Below are positions 1-9,044 of a stretch of DNA of 64,000 bases, in pieces; the first letter of the stretch is position 1, and each line of letters opens with the position of its first letter. The stretch is taken from the NCBI RefSeq assembly GCF_011764565.1, contig NZ_AP022871.1, positions 9,362,320 to 9,426,319 on the forward strand, written 5' to 3'. The notes below the pieces were generated by a model. That model was not told where the DNA came from, made no database searches, and worked only from the letters and a program-made list of their open reading frames with translations. The translations under genes were made by a program, and so were the position numbers. The DNA comes from Phytohabitans suffuscus (GTDB taxonomy: Bacteria; Actinomycetota; Actinomycetes; Mycobacteriales; Micromonosporaceae).

Positions 1-866
1 GACGGCGGTGATCGTGACCGGGAGGGGAAGGCGCGCTCGCCGTCCACGTAGGTGGTGATGCCCTCGGCCTCGATCTCGACGGTGCGTGCCCGGTAGGTGT
101 GCACCTGCGGGTGCTCGACGTGCGTACCCTTGTAGGTCTTGCCCTTGAGCCGCACCAGCGTGGCCCGGCTGACGTCGCCGAGCACCACGTCGAGCAGGCC
201 GTCGGTGGGCACGGCCGAGGGGACGATGCGGATGCCGCCGCCGTAGCTGGCGCAGTTGCCGACCGCGAGCAGCACCGCGTTCCGCACCTGCTCCTCACCG
301 TCCAGGCGCACCGTGTACCGCCGGGCCTTGAGCCGCAGCAGCTCCAGGAAGATGGCCAGGTCGTACCGGCGCGGGCCACGCGGCCAGCTCAGCCGGTTGG
401 CCCGCTCGTTGACCACGGCGTCGAAGCCGGCGGCGAGCACCGCGCCGTACCACATCGGGGCGCGGTCCGGGCCGGTCAGGCGGGCCAGGTCGATCGGGCG
501 GGTGCGGCCGGCCTTGACGGCGCCGGCGATGGCGGCCGCGGCGGCGATGGGCTCGGCGGGCACGCCGGTCTCGACCGCGAAGTCGTTGCCGGTGCCGGCG
601 GGCACCGCGCCGAACGGGAGGTCGGTGCCGGCCACCGCCTGCAGCGCCAGGTGGACGGTGCCGTCGCCGCCCACCGCCACGAGCGCGGCGGCGCCGTCGG
701 CGGCCGCGCTGTGGCACGCCGACTGGGCCTCCTCGCGGGTGCGGGCGTCGAGCAGCCGCACCGGGAGCTCGGCCTCGGCCAGCCGGTCGAGCACCTGCGG
801 GAGCAGGTCACGGTGCCGCCCGCGCCCGGCGTCCGGGTTGGCGAGCACGACAAGTTCGCCCGGCAT
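1..866 (-). CDS. Diacylglycerol-kinase-type lipid kinase (3' end outside window)
   Basis: ATP-dependent lipid kinase of the DAGK catalytic family, acting at the cytoplasmic membrane; the lipid substrate cannot be told from sequence. The nucleotide-binding signature GGDGT lies at residues 66-70 and PAGTGNDFA at 89-97, after an N-terminal VVLANPDAGRGR segment. The ATG at 864-866 is preceded by a purine-rich GGGGTAGG. The gene runs off the window at base 1. Near bases 28-33 the conserved final strand (LPLPVTITAV) continues in a neighbouring frame, as if one base were missing; I read this as a sequence error. It lies 73 bp downstream of tatC on the same strand and could be cotranscribed with it. 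Confidence 0.85.
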   Translation of the reverse strand, partial: MPGELVVLANPDAGRGRHRDLLPQVLDRLAEAELPVRLLDARTREEAQSACHSAAADGAAALVAVGGDGTVHLALQAVAGTDLPFGAVPAGTGNDFAVETGVPAEPIAAAAAIAGAVKAGRTRPIDLARLTGPDRAPMWYGAVLAAGFDAVVNERANRLSWPRGPRRYDLAIFLELLRLKARRYTVRLDGEEQVRNAVLLAVGNCASYGGGIRIVPSAVPTDGLLDVVLGDVSRATLVRLKGKTYKGTHVEHPQVHTYRARTVEIEAEGITTYVDGERAFPSRSRSPP

Positions 867-939
867 GCCTACCCCGCTCCGTCGCTCGGCGCTCGGCCGC
901 CGTCCTGCCCGAGGCCCGCGGCCTCGCGACTCACGCTCA

Positions 940-1875
940 TCAGGTGGTCTCGTCGTAGCGGCGCTCGATCGGCAGCGGCGTGGCCACCGGCGCCACGGCT
1001 TCGAGCGGCGCACCGGCCTCCACCGGGTCCGTGTCGTACGTCAACGGCGATGCCTCGTCGTCGTCCAGGCTGTCGAAGCTCTCCTGCCGGCGGCGCTTGC
1101 GCCGGTCGTTGAGGAACGCCACGCCGACCGCCGCGAAGTACAGGACGCAGAGGCACAGGGCGAGCGCGGTCATGCCGAACGGGTCGGGCGTGGGCGTCGC
1201 GATCGCGGAGAACGCGAAGAACGCGAAGACCGCGATCCGCCACCAGCCGAGCAGGCGCTGCGAGCTGGCCAGGCCGACGAAGTTGAGCATGAGGATGATC
1301 AACGGGAACTCGAACGCCACCCCGAAGATCAGGATGAGGTTGGTGACGAACGAGAAGTATCTGCCGACCTCGAGCGTGGTCTGCACGTTGTCCGGGCTGA
1401 TCGTCAGCAGGAACTCCAGGCCGGTGTGCACCACGAAGAACGCCAGGAAGCCACCGGCCGCGAACAGCGGGGCGGCGATCGCGGCGAACGCGTAGGCGTA
1501 GCGCCGCTCGTTTCGGTGCAGGCCGGGCGCGATGAACGCCCAGAGCTGGTAGAGCCAGACCGGCCCGGCGATGATCAGGCCGAGCCAGAGTGACATCCGG
1601 AGCTGGAGCAACAGGTAGTCGGCGGGGCCCAGCTGGAGCAGCAGGCACTTGCCGGTCTCCGGGTCCTGCGCCGCGGGCAGCTGGCAGTACGGGTTGTCCA
1701 TGATGTCCATCACCCGCTTCGAGATCGCGAAGCCGATGATGAACCCGATGAGCAGGCCGAGGGAGGCGCGGAACAGGCGCATGCGCAGCTCGCGCAGGTG
1801 CTCGATGAGCGTCATCGAGCCATCAGCGGCGCGCTCGAAGTTGCTCGGACCGCGCCGCAGGAGGGAGAACGCCAC
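940..1875 (-). CDS. tatC: Sec-independent protein translocase TatC
   Basis: Polytopic receptor of the twin-arginine translocase, which binds twin-arginine signal peptides and recruits TatA to export folded proteins. The 311-residue product starts with the cytosolic MTLIEHLRELRMRLF helix typical of TatC, followed by six hydrophobic segments and the conserved FIAPGLHRNERRY and ATPTPDPFGM regions. The charged C-terminal tail of about 65 residues (RRKRRRQ, then acidic) is longer than in E. coli and usual in actinobacteria. Start GTG at 1873-1875. It follows tatA by 15 bp on the same strand, forming the pafB-pafC-(membrane protein)-tatA-tatC run seen in many actinobacteria, where tatAC sit beside the Pup regulators. 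Confidence 0.97.
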   Translation of the reverse strand: MAFSLLRRGPSNFERAADGSMTLIEHLRELRMRLFRASLGLLIGFIIGFAISKRVMDIMDNPYCQLPAAQDPETGKCLLLQLGPADYLLLQLRMSLWLGLIIAGPVWLYQLWAFIAPGLHRNERRYAYAFAAIAAPLFAAGGFLAFFVVHTGLEFLLTISPDNVQTTLEVGRYFSFVTNLILIFGVAFEFPLIILMLNFVGLASSQRLLGWWRIAVFAFFAFSAIATPTPDPFGMTALALCLCVLYFAAVGVAFLNDRRKRRRQESFDSLDDDEASPLTYDTDPVEAGAPLEAVAPVATPLPIERRYDETT

Positions 1876-1890
1876 GGGGAGGGCCGCGGA

Positions 1891-2169
1891 TCAGGAAATG
1901 TCGCGCGTGCTGCGCTGCACCGGATCCTGGACCGGCGTGGCCGGACGCTGCTCGGTCGCCGTCGGCGGGAGCGGCTGGCGACCGTGCTGGGCGTCCGCCT
2001 TTTCGGCGAGGTCGCGCTCGTCGTCGTCGGTCAGGTGCTTGGTCTCGGCCTTGATGATCCGCAACGAGCGGCCCAGCGACCGGGCTGCGTCAGGCAACCG
2101 CTTCGCGCCGAACAGGAGGACCAGCACGACCACGAGGACTGCGATGTGCCACGGCTTGAGGGCGCCCAT
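1891..2169 (-). CDS. tatA: Sec-independent translocase pore protein TatA
   Basis: Single-span protein that oligomerises to form the Tat export pore. The 92-residue product has the N-terminal membrane helix (HIAVLVVVLVLLFGAKRLP) including the FG hinge and KRLPD motif, then the amphipathic helix AARSLGRSLRIIKAE, and a disordered polar tail. The ATG at 2167-2169 follows a TGGAGC ribosome site. There is no separate tatB here, as is common in Gram-positive bacteria. The short spacing to tatC indicates one transcript. Confidence 0.97.
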   Translation of the reverse strand: MGALKPWHIAVLVVVLVLLFGAKRLPDAARSLGRSLRIIKAETKHLTDDDERDLAEKADAQHGRQPLPPTATEQRPATPVQDPVQRSTRDIS

Positions 2170-2244
2170 GGAAAGCTCCAGTTGCTGATAGTCGAGAGAA
2201 CATGACTGCCGAGGACTATCGTACGTGCGTCTAGGCGCGACCCG

Positions 2245-2511
2245 TCAACGCCCGCGTGGCCCTGACTTGACCTTGATCAGTGCCAACCGCTCCTGGGTGA
2301 TCTCGGCTTTGAGTCGCAGCGTCTCCGCCTCCCGCGCCAGCGTCACGGCGGCCGCCTGCAGCTTCTCCGCCTCGGCCTGCCGCCGCAGCAGGGTCGTCGC
2401 GGCCCGGCGCAGCGGCCGCAGCCGCCCCGCGAGGCTGGCCGCGGCGGACACCAGCACCAGCAGCCCCACCAGCACCAGGGCAATCACGACCCACAGGATC
2501 ACGGTCGTCAA
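2245..2511 (-). CDS. Small single-span membrane protein with coiled coil
   Basis: Unrecognised 88-residue protein. It begins with one hydrophobic helix (about residues 3-28) and continues as a charged alanine- and glutamate-rich helix likely to form a coiled coil (about 35-80), ending in basic residues. I chose the TTG start at 2509-2511 because it overlaps the pafC stop by TTGA, suggesting translational coupling. Position between pafC and tatA suggests a conserved accessory member of this operon, but no function can be assigned. A short protein of similar layout is common at this position in relatives; that is recollection, not tested. Confidence 0.6.
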   Translation of the reverse strand: MTTVILWVVIALVLVGLLVLVSAAASLAGRLRPLRRAATTLLRRQAEAEKLQAAAVTLAREAETLRLKAEITQERLALIKVKSGPRGR

Positions 2512-3456
2512 CTGTACTGGCCGAGGGCGGCGCCCGCCTGCTGACGCACCCGCTCGACCAGATCGACCGGTGCCACCACAGTGGCGTCCGGGCCGAGGCC
2601 GAGCACGAACCGCTGCGCCCAGGCCAGGTCGGCGACCCGCAGCGACACGAGCCACTCCTCGCCGTCGGGGCGCACGTCCTCGCACGGGTAGTACTCGGTG
2701 ATCCACCGGCCGCCGCGCCCCACCCGGAGCGTGACCAGCGGCAGCTCGGGCCGGGCTGGTAGACGCCGCCGCTCACGTCGTGCAGCCGCACCTCGCCGGG
2801 GAGGCGGGCCGGCTCCTCGAGCTCGGTCAGCGCGTCGATCCGGTCGGCCCGGAACAGCCGCACCGCCTCGGCCCGGCGGCACCACGCCTCCAGGTAGGCC
2901 CGGCCGGCGACGACAAGGACCCGGATCGGGTCGACCACCCGCTCGGTCAGCTCGTCGCGGGTCGCCGTGTAGTACGTGATCCGCAGCGCCCGCCGCCGCT
3001 CCACCGCGCCGCGCAGCGTGTCCAGGCGGTCGGCGTTGCCCGGCAGCCGCACCTCGACCGGCGCGCTGGTCAGGTCGCCGGCGGCGCTCTCCAGCTTGGC
3101 GAGGGTGCGCTCGATCGCGTCGCGGTTGGCCATGCCGGGGTCTCGGCGAGCATGCGCAGCGCCACGACCAGGGCGAGGGCCTCGTCCGGGGTGAGCCGCA
3201 GCGGCCGGTCGATGCCCGCGTCGTACGTGATCGTGACGCGGTCGCCGTCGAACGCCATGTCGATCAGGTCGCCCGGCCCGTAGCCCGGCAGCCCGCACAC
3301 CCACAGCAGCTCCAGGTCCTCGCGCAGCTGCTTCTCGCTCACGCCCAGCTCGGCGGCGGCCTCGGCCAGCTCGATGCCGGGGCGGGCCAGCAGGTAGGGC
3401 ACGAGGTTGAGCAGCCGGGCCAGCCGGTCGGCGGAGGCCCGGGACGGTGCGGTCAT
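2508..3456 (-). CDS. pafC: WYL-domain transcription regulator PafC (two frame breaks)
   Basis: Partner of PafB in the heterodimeric PafBC activator that controls the RecA-independent DNA-damage response in mycobacteria. An N-terminal winged-helix region (SADRLARLLNLVPYLLARPG, with ELGVSEKQLREDLELL) is followed by a WYL-type sensor domain ending at GALGQYS-like residues. The reading frame changes twice: near the C-run complement at 3137-3140 (after LRMLAETP the sequence resumes as GMANRDAIERTLAKLE) and near 2748-2755 (after GGVYQP it resumes as ARPELPLVTLRVG). Each is repaired by adding one base, giving about 316 residues, so I treat the gene as functional with sequence errors. The ATG at 3454-3456 overlaps the pafB stop by four bases (ATGA). 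Confidence 0.85.
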
Positions 3457-4451
3457 CGGGCGGTCACCGAGGCCGCCTCGTGGCGGGTGGCGATCTCCTT
3501 GAGCCGCTGGATGACCGCCTCGCGCACCTCGGGCGGGTCGAGCACCCGCACGTCCGCGCCGTACCCCACCACGGAGGCGGCGAAGCTCTCCGCCTCGCCG
3601 AACGGCAGCACCAGCTTGTCGCCGTCGGGCGTCGGCTCGACCTCGCGGGCCCAGCGGCGCAGCCCGGCCGCCCGCCCGGGGCGCACCAGCACGGTCGCCC
3701 GCCCGGTGCGCTCGACCGGCCCGGACCAGTGGGCCACGTGGCTGATCAGGTCGACGCCGGTGGGCGGCTCGTAGGCCCCCGGCCGGCCGGTCAGCCGCAC
3801 CTGCCCCACGATCCGGGAGAGCCGGAAGCAGCGGGTCGCCTCGCGGTCGAGGTCGTGACCCACCACGTACCACCGGCCGCGCCAGCAGACCACGCCCCAC
3901 GGCTGCAGCCGCCGGCTGGTCGGGCCGTCGCCCTCCGGCACCCGGTAGTCGAAGGCCACCGTGCGCCGGTCGCGCGCGGCGGTGGTGAGCGGGGCGAACG
4001 CCGGGTCGACGGTGACCACCGGCTCGACGCCGAGGGTCGCCGACGGGTCGATGTCGATGCCGGCGGCGCGCAGCTTGGCCAGGCCGGACGAGGCGGCGGC
4101 GGCCAGCCCCGCGTGCCGCCACAGCCGGGCGGCGATGCCCACGGCGGCGGCCTCGTCGGGCTCGAGCTGGATGTCGGGCAGCGCGTACTCCCGGGCGGCG
4201 ATCCGGTAGCCGGGCTCGGCGTCGAACGCGCTCGCCGTGCCCGTCTCCAGCGGCACGCCCAGCTCGCGCAGCTCGGCCTTGTCGCGTTCGAACTTACGTT
4301 GGAACGCCTCGTGGTCGCGCGGGTCGTCGGGGTTGTGCTCGTAGCCCGGGACGGTCGCGGCGATCTGCGCGGCGGTCAGGAACCGCCGCGTGGAGAGGAG
4401 GCAGATCACCAGGTTGACCAGGCGCTCTGTGCGTGACCGCGACACGCCCAC
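3453..4451 (-). CDS. pafB: WYL-domain transcription regulator PafB
   Basis: First subunit of the PafBC transcription activator of the DNA-damage response. The 332-residue product has an N-terminal helix-turn-helix (RTERLVNLVICLLSTRRFLT, then QRKFERDKAELRELGVPLE) and a C-terminal WYL sensor fold (SRRLQPWGVVCWRGRWYVVGHDLDR region near residues 175-200), which in this family is thought to bind a nucleic-acid ligand. It precedes pafC with a 4-bp overlap, the expected order. In Mycobacterium pafB follows pafA directly; here four other genes lie between, so pafB/pafC must use their own promoter, within the 4452-4537 divergent gap shared with the CDF exporter. Confidence 0.93.
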   Translation of the reverse strand: MGVSRSRTERLVNLVICLLSTRRFLTAAQIAATVPGYEHNPDDPRDHEAFQRKFERDKAELRELGVPLETGTASAFDAEPGYRIAAREYALPDIQLEPDEAAAVGIAARLWRHAGLAAAASSGLAKLRAAGIDIDPSATLGVEPVVTVDPAFAPLTTAARDRRTVAFDYRVPEGDGPTSRRLQPWGVVCWRGRWYVVGHDLDREATRCFRLSRIVGQVRLTGRPGAYEPPTGVDLISHVAHWSGPVERTGRATVLVRPGRAAGLRRWAREVEPTPDGDKLVLPFGEAESFAASVVGYGADVRVLDPPEVREAVIQRLKEIATRHEAASVTAR

Positions 4452-4537
4452 GACTCTAGCCTCATTCGCACGCGCGTACGGCCTCCCCCACGCCGCGTCG
4501 CCCGGACGGTTTGCGTCGCGTAGGGGACAATCTGGTC

Positions 4538-5515
4538 GTGTCGGACAGCCATCCCACGCCTCTGCCCGCGGACCTCAACGCGCGGCTGGCCGAGGGCGGC
4601 GCCGGCACGGAGAGCATCGGCACGGTCGTCGTCGCCGGCCTCGCCAACATCGCGATCGCCGCCGCCAAGATCGTCGCCGGCCTCATCTCCGGCTCCGCCG
4701 CGATGATGTCGGAGGCCGCCCACTCGCTCGCCGACACCACCACCGAGGTGCTGCTCTTCACCGCGCTGCGGCGCGGCGTCCACCCGGCGGACGAGCGGCA
4801 CCCCTTCGGGTACGGCAAGGAGAGCTACGTCTGGGCGTTCCTGGCGGCGCTGTTCACGTTCGTGGCGGGTGCCGGCTTCTCCATCACCCACGGCGTGCAC
4901 ACGATCCACTCGGGCCGGCACAGCGGCGACTACACGGTGTCGTACGTCGTGCTGGCCGTCTCGTTCGCCATCGAGGCCACCTCCCTCACCCGCGCGGTGC
5001 GGCAGGTCCGCAACTCCGCGGGGCGGTGGCGGGTCACCCCGGCGCGCTTCCTGCGGGTGAGCCCGGACACCACCATCAAGGCGGTGTTCCTGGAGGACAG
5101 CGCCGCGCTGGTCGGCCTCGTCCTGGCCGGCGCCGGCCTGGGGCTGGCCCAGGCCACCGGCGAGGAGCTGTGGGACGGCCTGGCCTCCGTCGCGATCGGC
5201 CTGCTCCTGCTGGTCGCCGCCACCACGCTCGCCGGCAGCAACGTCTCGCTGCTGGTCGGCCGCGCCGCCACCCCGCGCATCCGCCGGATGGTCGAGGAGG
5301 AGATCCTCGCGATCCCCACCGTCGAACGCATCGAGACGCTCCTGACCATGCAGCTGGGACCCACCGACGTCCTGGTGGCCGCCAAGGTCGACTTCGCCGA
5401 CACGGCGACCGGCGCCGACATCGAGTCCGCCGCCGACGAGGCCGAGCGCCGCCTGCGGGCCCGCTACTCCGGCATCCGGTACGTCTTTCTCGACCCGACA
5501 AGGCGTCGTGGTTAG
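4538..5515 (+). CDS. Cation diffusion facilitator family metal exporter
   Basis: Proton-coupled efflux pump for divalent cations such as zinc, iron or manganese in the cytoplasmic membrane. The 325-residue product shows the CDF layout: helices at about 25-50 and onward, the metal-site segment SEAAHSLADTTTEVLL, the HPFGYGKESYVWAF motif, further helices, and a C-terminal soluble domain (TPRIRRMVEEEI...) for dimerisation. I chose GTG at 4538-4540; a GACAAT -10-like hexamer ends six bases before it, so the transcript may be leaderless, and GGGG at 4522-4525 could alternatively serve as a ribosome site. Divergent from pafB. The metal cannot be predicted. Confidence 0.9.
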   Translation: MSDSHPTPLPADLNARLAEGGAGTESIGTVVVAGLANIAIAAAKIVAGLISGSAAMMSEAAHSLADTTTEVLLFTALRRGVHPADERHPFGYGKESYVWAFLAALFTFVAGAGFSITHGVHTIHSGRHSGDYTVSYVVLAVSFAIEATSLTRAVRQVRNSAGRWRVTPARFLRVSPDTTIKAVFLEDSAALVGLVLAGAGLGLAQATGEELWDGLASVAIGLLLLVAATTLAGSNVSLLVGRAATPRIRRMVEEEILAIPTVERIETLLTMQLGPTDVLVAAKVDFADTATGADIESAADEAERRLRARYSGIRYVFLDPTRRRG

Positions 5516-5524
5516 GTGTCCGTC

Positions 5525-6623
5525 ATGGTTCGCTGGCGCTCGGGCGTGGTCACCGCGGTAGGTCGCAGCTGGCACGGCGTGGTCACGCTGGAGGTCCTGG
5601 TCGGCTCCGGCCCGGTCCGCGCGCTGGCCTACCCCGCCCTGGTCGGCGAGCCGGTGGTGGGCGACCGGGTCCTGCTCAACGTGGGCGCGCTGGAGATGGG
5701 GCTGGGCACGGGCGGGTACGCCATCGTGGTGGCCGTGCCCGACCGCCTGCCGCCCGATCCCCCGGCGGCCTGTCGCGCTCCTCGGGCCACCTGGTCAAGG
5801 CCCGCTACACCCCGCTGCAGGCCATCGTGCTGGGGGTCGACGAGGAGGTCTCCCCGCACCGCGCCGTCATGGAGTCCGTCGACTCGGTGGACGGCATGCC
5901 GGTGGTGGTGGCGGACCTGCACTCGGCCCTGCCCGCCGTGCTGGCCGGGATCCTGCTGGACCGTCCGGGCTCGTCGGTGGCGTACGTGATGACCGACGGC
6001 GGCGCGCTGCCCGCGTGGTTCTCCCGCACGCTGGACGGCCTGCGCGACCACCTCGCCGGCACGGTCACCGTCGGCCAGTCGTTCGGCGGCGACCTGGAGG
6101 CCACCACCGTCCACAGCGGACTGCTGGCCGCCCGGCACGTCCTGCGCGCGGACGTCACGGTCGTCGCCCAGGGGCCGGGCAACCTGGGTACCGGCACCGC
6201 GTGGGGCTTCACCGGCGTGGCGGCCGGCGAGGCGGTGAACGCGGTCGCCGCGCTGGGCGGCCGCCCGGTCGCGTCGCTGCGCCTGTCCGACGCCGACCCC
6301 GCCCCCGCCACCGCGGCGTCTCCCACCACAGCCTGACCGCCTACGGCCGGGTCGCCCTCGCCCCGGCCGACGTGGTGGTGCCCGCTCCCCTGCCGCCGTC
6401 GCTGGCCGCCGCCGTCGAGGGCTGCCTGGGCGACCTGGCCGCCCGGCACCGCGTGGTGGACGTGCCGGTCGACGGGCTGGAGGCGGCGCTGAAGCAGACC
6501 CCGGTCACCCTGTCCACGATGGGCCGGGGCCTGGCCGCGGACCGCTGGTACTTCCTGGCCGCCGCGGCGGCCGGCCGGCACGCGGCGGGACTGCTCGGCG
6601 GCCGGGAGGTCAGCCGCCGCTGA
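5525..6623 (+). CDS. DUF3866 family protein (two frame breaks)
   Basis: Conserved actinobacterial protein of unknown function. After repair it reads MVRWRSGVV...LAYPALVGEPVVGDRVLLN...KARYTPLQAIVLGVDE...MPVVVADLHSALP...VAYVMTDGGALPAWFS...SFGGDLEA...GPGNLGTGTAWGF...RGVSHHSLTAYGRVALAP...LSTMGRGLAADRWYFLAAAAAGRHAA, matching DUF3866 along its length. The frame changes at the C-run 5759-5763 and again at the C-run 6297-6300; adding one C at each restores a single protein of about 367 residues. It follows the CDF gene by nine bases, so the two are probably cotranscribed, and its end overlaps the convergent SLATT gene by 14 bp. Neighbouring GTG at 5516 is an alternative start. Confidence 0.85.
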
Positions 6624-7217
6624 TCGGCGGGCGGCCCTGCAGGCCGACCTCCAGCTCGCCCATCCGGGTGTCGAACTCGGCGCGCCACGCGTCCGTCTCC
6701 ACGCGTACGGCGTCGTTGACCCGCCGCACGAACCCGCGGGCCGTCTCGATCAGCGCCCGCACCTCGTCGGCGGTCGGCTCCCGGTCGCCGACCGCGGCCA
6801 TCTCCCGCGCCCACCCCACCCGGAAGTCGGCCAGCTCGCCCTGGATCAGGGTGGCGGTGGCGACGTAGCGCAGCCAGGCCGACGAGTACCCGAAGAACCG
6901 GTCGTAGGCGACCGCGCCGGCGGCGAGGGCGAGCAGCAGGTACCCCAGTTGCCGTACTCGGGGCGGTGGGAGGCGAGGGCCACGACCGGAACGGCCCCGC
7001 CGAGGGTGGCCAGCACGATGGCCAGCGACCGGAGGCGGCGGGACCAGCGCGCCTTGAGCCGCTTCTCGGCCATGTACCAGTCGACCGCCTCGTCGGCGAC
7101 CCGCTCCGCCCACGCGCGCAGGGCGGCGAGGTCGGCGCGCAGGCCGCCGGGCGCCCAGGTGAGGGCCGGCAGGTCCGGCAGGCCGAGGTCGTCGGGCCGC
7201 CGCACGGGCGCGCTCAT
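6610..7217 (-). CDS. SLATT-domain two-helix membrane protein (one frame break)
   Basis: Resembles the SLATT/DUF4231 family: an N-terminal helical region, WYMAEKRLKARWSRRLR before two membrane helices (about residues 58-75 and 83-100), then YDRFFGYSSAWLRYVATA and a long helical cytoplasmic tail with ETDAWRAEFDTRMGELE. SLATT proteins are proposed membrane effectors, often near nucleotide-second-messenger enzymes; no such partner lies next to this gene, so its role is unknown. The frame breaks at the C-run 6943-6946 (after PEYGNWG it resumes as YLLLALAAGAVAYDRF), repaired by one base to about 202 residues. The ATG at 7215-7217 has no clear ribosome site; a GTG four codons upstream is possible. 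Confidence 0.75.
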
Positions 7218-7410
7218 GCCGTCCACCACTCTTCGATGTCCACACTCGACCTTCGTACGACGGGTGACGTCGCACTCTAGCGAATGCCGGCGGCGAAGGC
7301 TCTCCGCGGTTTCACCACACCGGCCGGCTTGACCCGCGGAGCCGGCAGCGGAGGTCGGGGAAGTCGGCTCGCCCGCGAGCCGCCGGCCGCAGCGGTGCCC
7401 GCGGGAGCAC

Positions 7411-7435
7411 CCGGTCCGCCGCTGACGCGGACCGG
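7411..7435 (-). terminator. Hairpin downstream of the pafA unit
   Basis: Perfect 9-bp inverted repeat CCGGTCCGC / GCGGACCGG with a 7-base loop, 24 bases past the stop of the small membrane protein. It could end the pafA transcript. A perfect palindrome CTAGGGCCCTAG (7451-7462) overlaps the stop codon itself. Confidence 0.5.
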
Positions 7436-7458
7436 GGCACATCCCCATCTCTAGGGCC

Positions 7459-7638
7459 CTAGGAGAAGACGATCAGGCCGATCCAGGCGGCCAGGAAGAG
7501 GCCGAGGAGCAGGGCGAGCACCCAGGTGGGCACCGTGTGGCCGCCCCGGCGGTTGCGGGCGATCTCCTCGGCGATCTTCTGCTTGCGGCGCTCGATCATG
7601 CCGGGCCTGCGCCGCTGGTCCGGAGTCGGGTCGGTCAT
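7459..7638 (-). CDS. Small tail-anchored membrane protein next to pafA
   Basis: Unrecognised 59-residue protein: a basic N-terminal half (MTDPTPDQRRRPGMIERRKQKIAEEIARNRRGG) and one C-terminal hydrophobic helix (VPTWVLALLLGLFLAAWIGLIVF) ending at the C-terminus, so probably tail-anchored with the N-terminus inside. It starts 14 bases after the pafA stop on the same strand and is likely cotranscribed. A similar small protein beside pafA is common in actinobacteria by recollection. An inner ATG (MIERRKQK) is an alternative start. Confidence 0.65.
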   Translation of the reverse strand: MTDPTPDQRRRPGMIERRKQKIAEEIARNRRGGHTVPTWVLALLLGLFLAAWIGLIVFS

Positions 7639-7652
7639 GGCGGGTCCTGGCC

Positions 7653-9011
7653 TCACATGCTGGCGATGAGGCGCTCCACGCGCTCGTCGTACGCGCGGAA
7701 CGGGTCCTTGCACAGCACGGTGCGCTGGGCCTGGTCGTTGAGCTTGAGGTGGACCCAGTCGACGGTGAAGTCGCGGCGCTTCTCCTGGGCGTGGCGGATG
7801 AACTCGCCGCGCAGCCGGGCCCGGGTGGTCTGCGGCGGGGTCTCCTTGGCCTCGAAGATCTCCAGGTCGGTGGCCACCCGGTCGACCTGGCCGCGCCGCT
7901 CCAGCAGGCCGTACAGCCCGCGGCCGCGGCGCAGGTCGTGGTAGGCGAGGTCCATCTGGGCGACCCGCGGGTGCGACAGGGGCAGCTCGTGCTTCTCCTG
8001 GTACCGCTCGATCAGCTTGAGCTTGCTGACCCAGTCGATCTCGCGGGAGACCGGCTCCAGGTCGCCGGTCTCGACGGCGCGCAGCACCCGGCCCCACAGC
8101 TCGACGACCCGCTTGGCGGTCTGGTCGCCGCCCCGGCGCTCGACGAACTCGGTCGCCTTCGCCAGGTACTCCTGCTGGATCTCCAGCGCGCTGACCTCCT
8201 TGTTGGAGGCGAGGCGGACCTTGCGGCGGCCGGTGACGTCGTGCGAGACCTCGCGGATCGCCCGGATCGGGTTTTCCAGCGACAGGTCGCGCATCACCAC
8301 GCCGGCCTCGATCATGCGCAGCACGATGTCGGCGCTGCCGACCTTGAGCAGGGTGGTGACCTCGTTCATGTTGGAGTCGCCGACGATCACGTGGAGGCGG
8401 CGGTAGCGCTCGGCGTCGGCGTGCGGCTCGTCGCGGGTGTTGATGATCGGGCGGCTGCGGGTGGTCGCCGAGGAGACGCCCTCCCAGATGTGCTCGGCCC
8501 GCTGGGACAGGCAGTAGACGGCGCCGCGCGGGGTCTGCAGCACCTTGCCGGCGCCGCAGATCAGCTGCCGGGTGACCAGGAACGGGATCAGCACGTCCGC
8601 CAGCCGGCCGAACTCGCCGTGCCGGGAGACGAGGTAGTTCTCGTGGCAGCCGTACGAGTTGCCGGCCGAGTCGGTGTTGTTCTTGAACAGGTAGATCTCG
8701 CCCGCGATGCCCTCGTCGTGCAGCCGCTTCTCGGCGTCGACGAGCAGGCCCTCCAGGATCCGCTCGCCGGCCCGGTCGTGCGCGACGAGGTCGGACACGG
8801 AGTCGCACTCGGGTGTGGCGTACTCGGGGTGCGAGCCGACGTCGAGGTAGAGCCGGGCGCCGTTACGCAGGAAGACGTTGCTGGAGCGCCCCCACGACAC
8901 CACCCGGCGGAACAGGTACCGCGCCACCTCGTCGGGAGACAGCCGCCGCTGCCCCCGGTAGGTGCAGGTGACGCCGTACTCGGTCTCGAGCCCGAAGATT
9001 CGCCGTTCCAT
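7653..9011 (-). CDS. pafA: Pup-protein ligase PafA
   Basis: Glutamine-synthetase-fold enzyme that phosphorylates the C-terminal glutamate of Pup with ATP and joins it to substrate lysines, marking proteins for the proteasome. The 452-residue length is normal. Visible: MERRIFGLETEYGVTCT with the metal-binding glutamates, GARLYLDVGSHPEYATPEC, the YLFKNNTDSAGNSYGCHENYL segment, and NTRDEPHADAERYRRLHVIVGDSN. All are shared with Dop, but PafA lacks Dop's extra loop near the N-terminus. In Mycobacterium it lies near prcBA; here a 5.4-kb sugar block and a 2-kb repeat island separate it from prcA. Confidence 0.98.
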   Translation of the reverse strand: MERRIFGLETEYGVTCTYRGQRRLSPDEVARYLFRRVVSWGRSSNVFLRNGARLYLDVGSHPEYATPECDSVSDLVAHDRAGERILEGLLVDAEKRLHDEGIAGEIYLFKNNTDSAGNSYGCHENYLVSRHGEFGRLADVLIPFLVTRQLICGAGKVLQTPRGAVYCLSQRAEHIWEGVSSATTRSRPIINTRDEPHADAERYRRLHVIVGDSNMNEVTTLLKVGSADIVLRMIEAGVVMRDLSLENPIRAIREVSHDVTGRRKVRLASNKEVSALEIQQEYLAKATEFVERRGGDQTAKRVVELWGRVLRAVETGDLEPVSREIDWVSKLKLIERYQEKHELPLSHPRVAQMDLAYHDLRRGRGLYGLLERRGQVDRVATDLEIFEAKETPPQTTRARLRGEFIRHAQEKRRDFTVDWVHLKLNDQAQRTVLCKDPFRAYDERVERLIASM

Positions 9012-9044
9012 GAACAGACACTATCCGTCCGGAGGCCGGGAGCG

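Noticed and set aside
2508..3456. pafC as a pseudogene
   Set aside because: Both breaks are repaired by one base and the same defect recurs in many unrelated genes; sequence error is simpler.
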